The position numbers and the translations under genes were made by a program. This document shows, in pieces, positions 60,658-64,000 of a stretch of 64,000 nucleotides of DNA. The stretch is from the NCBI RefSeq assembly GCF_000420665.1, contig NZ_ATVJ01000001.1, positions 1,612,001 through 1,676,000 of the forward strand, read 5' to 3'. A model generated the notes under the pieces. That model did no database searches and was not told the DNA's origin. It was given only the letters and a program-made list of their open reading frames with translations. Position 1 is the stretch's first letter. Each line of letters begins with the position of its first letter. This DNA comes from Ponticaulis koreensis DSM 19734 (GTDB lineage: Bacteria; Pseudomonadota; Alphaproteobacteria; Caulobacterales; Hyphomonadaceae).

Positions 60658-63486
60658 TTATTCCGTCGTCTTGCGCTGTAGTTTTCTGCAGAACACCTGC
60701 CAGACGCTTGTTTCTGCTGATGTAATCGCTGCCTTCACGGAGGCTATATCGCTCAGTTCGAGTGCTTTCGCAGTGATCCGTTTCAGCGCTTCTGGCCACT
60801 CATCGACATGGATGCTCTGATCGAGCGCGGCTCTCTGGAAGGAGAGATAGGTCCGATAGAGGCGATAAGCTGATAGCAGTGTGTCCGCTTCGTCGCTGGA
60901 AAGCAGGCCGTAGCCGGAGGCTTTCTCCAGAACTTCATCCACGGTCCGCGAGCCCCAATCGCGATCTGGATTGGTCAGCTGCAGGACTTGCGTGATGAAT
61001 TCGATATCGATCATGCCACCTTTGGTGAGCTTCACATCGAATTCGTGCTTAGCCGGTTTATCGCGCAGCAGCCGGTCGCGCATGTCGAGCGCATCCTTGC
61101 GGATCATCTCGGCATCCCGGGGCAGGGTGAGCAGCGTTTCTTTCTCTGCCATTACTGCAGCTGCAAGTGCGTCATCGCCTGCAATCACGCGAAGGCGGGT
61201 GAGCGCCATATGCTCCCACGTCCAGGCTTCATTGCGATAGTAATCCTTGAAAGCGGAGAGGCGCACCGCCACTGGGCCAGCGCGACCTGAAGGGCGCAGC
61301 TGCATGTCTGCTTCATAGAGATGACCTTCTTCGGTCTGGGCAGATATCGCTGTGATCAGGCGCTGGGTGGCGCGTGTGAAGAAGGTGACCGCGTCCTGCG
61401 CACCCTCATCTGGATCGTAAATCACCATCAGGTCGACATCAGAATTGGCGGTGAGATCGCGGCTGCCCAGCTTGCCAAGACCGCAAATCGCCCAACGGCC
61501 TTGCGGTGAGCCGAGCTTGCGTTCCACTTCGCGGCGGGCGACTGGCGTCAGAGCCTCAATGCAGCAATCAGCAAGCTCTGTGAAACGAAGCCCTGCCGTA
61601 TCGGCGACGCGCACATCGTTCAGCAGTTTGAAGCGAATACGGAAATGCGCGTCTCTGAAATTGCGTCGCACTTCGTTCATGGCCTGCTCGAAATCGAGCG
61701 AGGTATTGTCCGCAATGGAGGATATCGACCCGAAATGTCCGCATGTGTCTTCAGCGAGGTCATCTGTAAAGCCGCCATCAAGCAGGCTTTCCAGAAGGTT
61801 TGGCCGGCTCGCAAGTTCGCGGGCAATGCGCGGAGCCATGGAGAAGAGGTCGATCAGGTCGCCAAGAATGACGGGGTTCGTCGCCAGAAGTGAGAGCGTC
61901 TGAATACCTGCGGACAAGCCATTCAGAAACGTCTTAAGGCCGGTATAGGCTGCATCCGGATTACCCGTCTCGGACATATGTTGAAACAGGCGTGGTTCGA
62001 GCGCCGTCAACAGCTGTCTGCCGCGTGCGGAGCGTGTCGCCCGAATATTGCCGCGGTGCCAGCCCTGCACGTCAGAAATGATCTTCTCTGGATCAGAGAA
62101 TCCGAGGCTCGCCAGTGTTTTGACCGTCTCCGGGTCAATATCGACACCGGTGAAGACGAGGTTGCCTTCAACGCCTGAAAGCGGCGTGGTCTCATGGAAC
62201 AAGTCTGAATAATAGTCATGGACCTTGATCCGCAATGCGCTGACATCTGCGTCGAAGCGGGCAAGCTCGCCATAACCCGACAAGGCGGCGACTTTGGTGC
62301 GCTGATCTTCGCGGGCGGTCAGGCTGTGCGTGTGCTCGTCATTCAGCATCTGGATGCGGTGCTCGATACCGCGCAGCAGACCGTAAATATGGGTAAGGTC
62401 ACGCGCCGTCTCTTCGCTGATATGACCTTCCTGCGCCAGCATGGCGAGGGCATCGACGGTACGCATCTGGCGGAGCACCGGGTTACGTCCGCCATGAATG
62501 AGCTGCTGCGTCTGCGCGAAGAATTCGATCTCGCGAATGCCGCCGCGACCGAGTTTTACATCGAATTCGGGGTTATCGAGGCCCTGATGGCCGCCGGTTG
62601 AATGGATTTGTTGTTTGATCGCGCGAATGTCTTCCAGCGCCCAGAAATCGAGGTGACGACGCCAGACAAACGGCACCATTGTCTCAAGGAAGGCTTCAGC
62701 CGCCTCTGTATCGCCAGCGGCCGGACGTGCCTTGATATAGGCCATGCGCTCCCAGTTTTGCCCGACGCTCTCATAATAGAGTTCAGCAGACGTCGTGGAC
62801 ACACAGATGGGGGTGGAACGCGGATCTGGTCTCAAACGGTGATCCACGCGAAGGACATAGCCATGCTCGGTCGGCGCTTCGAGAATTTGAGACATGAGCT
62901 GGATGATCCGAGGCGCAACCTCGCCCGGGCTCATTTTGCCTTCGGGGAGCCGGTCTGCATCGAACATCGCGACGACATCAATATCGCTCGAATAGTTGAG
63001 CTCTTTTGCGCCGAGCTTGCCGAGTGCCAACAGGAAAATGCCGGGCATGGGCTGTGTCGGATCGGCATAGTCGATCCAGCCTTTTTGCGAGATGTGCCAG
63101 CACGCCACGCGAAGCGCAGCCTCGGTGGCCGCATCGGCAAAGTCTGAAAAACCCTCGGTTACCTTGTCCCAATCCCACGTGCAGGAAAGGTCGAGGCTGG
63201 CCAGTGCGAGGTGAACATCGGCTTTAGCCTGACGCAGAATACGCCGTGCATCGGCATCGGATGTCTGGGCGTCGAGGGTTCGGGCCGCATCAATTGCGCT
63301 CTGGACCACGCTTTCGCCGCCATTGCTGAGGATCGCTTTCACCGAATCAGGCCGCATCCGGCACAAGCGCTGTAGGTAAGGTGCAATGCGCGTGGCAGAA
63401 GCCATGCAGGGCAGGTCTGACACGGCCGGCTCCAGACCGGGCGCGAGGGAGCCTTCCTGAGGCAGAGGTGGGTTCAGCTCAAACAT
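60658..63486 (-). CDS. glnE: Glutamine synthetase adenylyltransferase/deadenylylase
   Basis: 942 aa bifunctional nitrogen regulator that adenylylates or deadenylylates glutamine synthetase. Two nucleotidyltransferase domains each carry the signature: ALGKLGAKELNYSSDIDVVA (N-terminal, deadenylylase) and GLGKLGSRDLTANSDVDLMV (C-terminal, adenylylase). Each is followed by GHLYEADMQLRPSGR-type or VDHRLRPDPRST-type strands and helical PII-responsive linkers. Length is standard. The EF-hand gene starts 67 bases after its stop on the same strand. Confidence 0.97.
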   Translation of the reverse strand: MFELNPPLPQEGSLAPGLEPAVSDLPCMASATRIAPYLQRLCRMRPDSVKAILSNGGESVVQSAIDAARTLDAQTSDADARRILRQAKADVHLALASLDLSCTWDWDKVTEGFSDFADAATEAALRVACWHISQKGWIDYADPTQPMPGIFLLALGKLGAKELNYSSDIDVVAMFDADRLPEGKMSPGEVAPRIIQLMSQILEAPTEHGYVLRVDHRLRPDPRSTPICVSTTSAELYYESVGQNWERMAYIKARPAAGDTEAAEAFLETMVPFVWRRHLDFWALEDIRAIKQQIHSTGGHQGLDNPEFDVKLGRGGIREIEFFAQTQQLIHGGRNPVLRQMRTVDALAMLAQEGHISEETARDLTHIYGLLRGIEHRIQMLNDEHTHSLTAREDQRTKVAALSGYGELARFDADVSALRIKVHDYYSDLFHETTPLSGVEGNLVFTGVDIDPETVKTLASLGFSDPEKIISDVQGWHRGNIRATRSARGRQLLTALEPRLFQHMSETGNPDAAYTGLKTFLNGLSAGIQTLSLLATNPVILGDLIDLFSMAPRIARELASRPNLLESLLDGGFTDDLAEDTCGHFGSISSIADNTSLDFEQAMNEVRRNFRDAHFRIRFKLLNDVRVADTAGLRFTELADCCIEALTPVARREVERKLGSPQGRWAICGLGKLGSRDLTANSDVDLMVIYDPDEGAQDAVTFFTRATQRLITAISAQTEEGHLYEADMQLRPSGRAGPVAVRLSAFKDYYRNEAWTWEHMALTRLRVIAGDDALAAAVMAEKETLLTLPRDAEMIRKDALDMRDRLLRDKPAKHEFDVKLTKGGMIDIEFITQVLQLTNPDRDWGSRTVDEVLEKASGYGLLSSDEADTLLSAYRLYRTYLSFQRAALDQSIHVDEWPEALKRITAKALELSDIASVKAAITSAETSVWQVFCRKLQRKTTE

Positions 63487-63542
63487 TGCCTATGTGTGGC
63501 AGCCGTCGCATGCCGCTTCAACCAAATTGTGAGGAGATACGG

Positions 63543-63986
63543 TCAGCCCGGTACCTGAAACATTTGCAGGATCTCATCATCGATGCGCTTGGGCTTGCGC
63601 GTCTCAATATCGAGCATGCACCATTCCATACGTGACGATGATGAGAAGCGTTTTGCGCCGGGCTTTCGAATATCTACAAAGCGTTCAAAACGAGGGCCTT
63701 TTGCCCAGCCAAGCCAGGTACGGGCTTCTGCTGTTTCGCCCGGAAGTATCTGGTCGCGATAATCAATTTCGTGGCGTAGCAGCACAAAGACGTACCGGTC
63801 TTTCACAGACTGCGATGCGACATGCTCCCAATGGGCAACGGCGGTTTCTTCCACCCAGCGTACGTAAGACACGTTGTTCACATGACCCAGAATATCAATG
63901 TCACTCGGCTGAGGCAGGATCACGCGCCGGAACGCTGTGTCATAGTCGACAGCACCGAGGCCTGTCTGCTGGATTGTCTCGCTCAT
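63543..63986 (-). CDS. Acyl-CoA thioesterase (4HBT hot-dog family)
   Basis: 147 aa single hot-dog domain. The family motif with the catalytic Asp is in SDIDILGHVNNVSYVRWVEE; the substrate-facing strand is FVLLRHEIDYRDQILPGE. No signal peptide, cytoplasmic. AAGGTGAGAG precedes the ATG. Acyl-chain preference is unknown. It lies 56 bases upstream of glnE on the same strand, without evident functional link. Confidence 0.9.
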   Translation of the reverse strand: MSETIQQTGLGAVDYDTAFRRVILPQPSDIDILGHVNNVSYVRWVEETAVAHWEHVASQSVKDRYVFVLLRHEIDYRDQILPGETAEARTWLGWAKGPRFERFVDIRKPGAKRFSSSSRMEWCMLDIETRKPKRIDDEILQMFQVPG

Positions 63987-64000
63987 CTCTCACCTTGCGA

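Overview
The window reads as a chromosomal segment of an alphaproteobacterium, most likely a marine Caulobacterales/Hyphomonadales-type organism. Supporting signs are a Rhodobacter-type gene transfer agent (GTA) cluster, a eukaryotic-type homodimeric NADP isocitrate dehydrogenase, a DUF2336 protein, several TonB-dependent receptors and a CDS-dense layout. The genus is inferred from gene content only.

Region 1 (1-12.4 kb) is housekeeping and metabolic: an MscS channel, a DUF2336 protein, a Uup-like ABC-F ATPase, a class-V aminotransferase, pirin, a TonB receptor behind two Fur-like palindromes, a YoaK/DUF1275 membrane protein, and ilvD-osmC. Region 2 (12.4-15.7 kb) is the least familiar part. 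A gene-poor stretch ends in a plus-strand terminator and is followed by tRNA-Pro(TGG). Next come four overlapping paralogous genes for single-pass membrane proteins with an identical six-cysteine periplasmic domain, and then a divergent, translationally coupled pair of unknown small genes. Region 3 (15.7-28 kb) holds icd, a zinc metallopeptidase, an M28 peptidase, a class A PBP, a large MalT/LuxR-type regulator, a probable plus-strand small RNA, an ACT-domain protein coupled to metY, a PhoX/DUF839 protein and a small lipoprotein.

Region 4 (28.0-40.6 kb) is a near-complete GTA head-tail cluster (TerS-like, TerL, portal, protease, capsid, connector, tail terminator, tail tube, chaperones, tape measure, distal tail, hub, NlpC/P60 peptidase, TIM-barrel megatron). 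It has no integrase, replication or lysis genes. It lacks a recognisable g7, its g13 hub is compacted, and it carries two strongly structured intergenic elements, after the capsid gene and before the tail-tube gene.

Region 5 (40.6-64 kb) holds a tyrosine-phosphatase-like protein with a basic extension, a CbpA-like DnaJ protein, a PepSY protein with a PhoP/PhoQ-like system followed by ccmE, divergent ldcA and mpl (peptidoglycan recycling), an enoyl-CoA hydratase, a second TonB receptor, and a degP-response regulator-kinase envelope-stress operon. It continues with a hydrolase-OsmC fusion divergent from a radical SAM plus ArsM-type methyltransferase pair, an EF-hand/ECF sigma/anti-sigma-like/metal-sensor module, glnE and a thioesterase. 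I see no CRISPR array, insertion sequence or rRNA.
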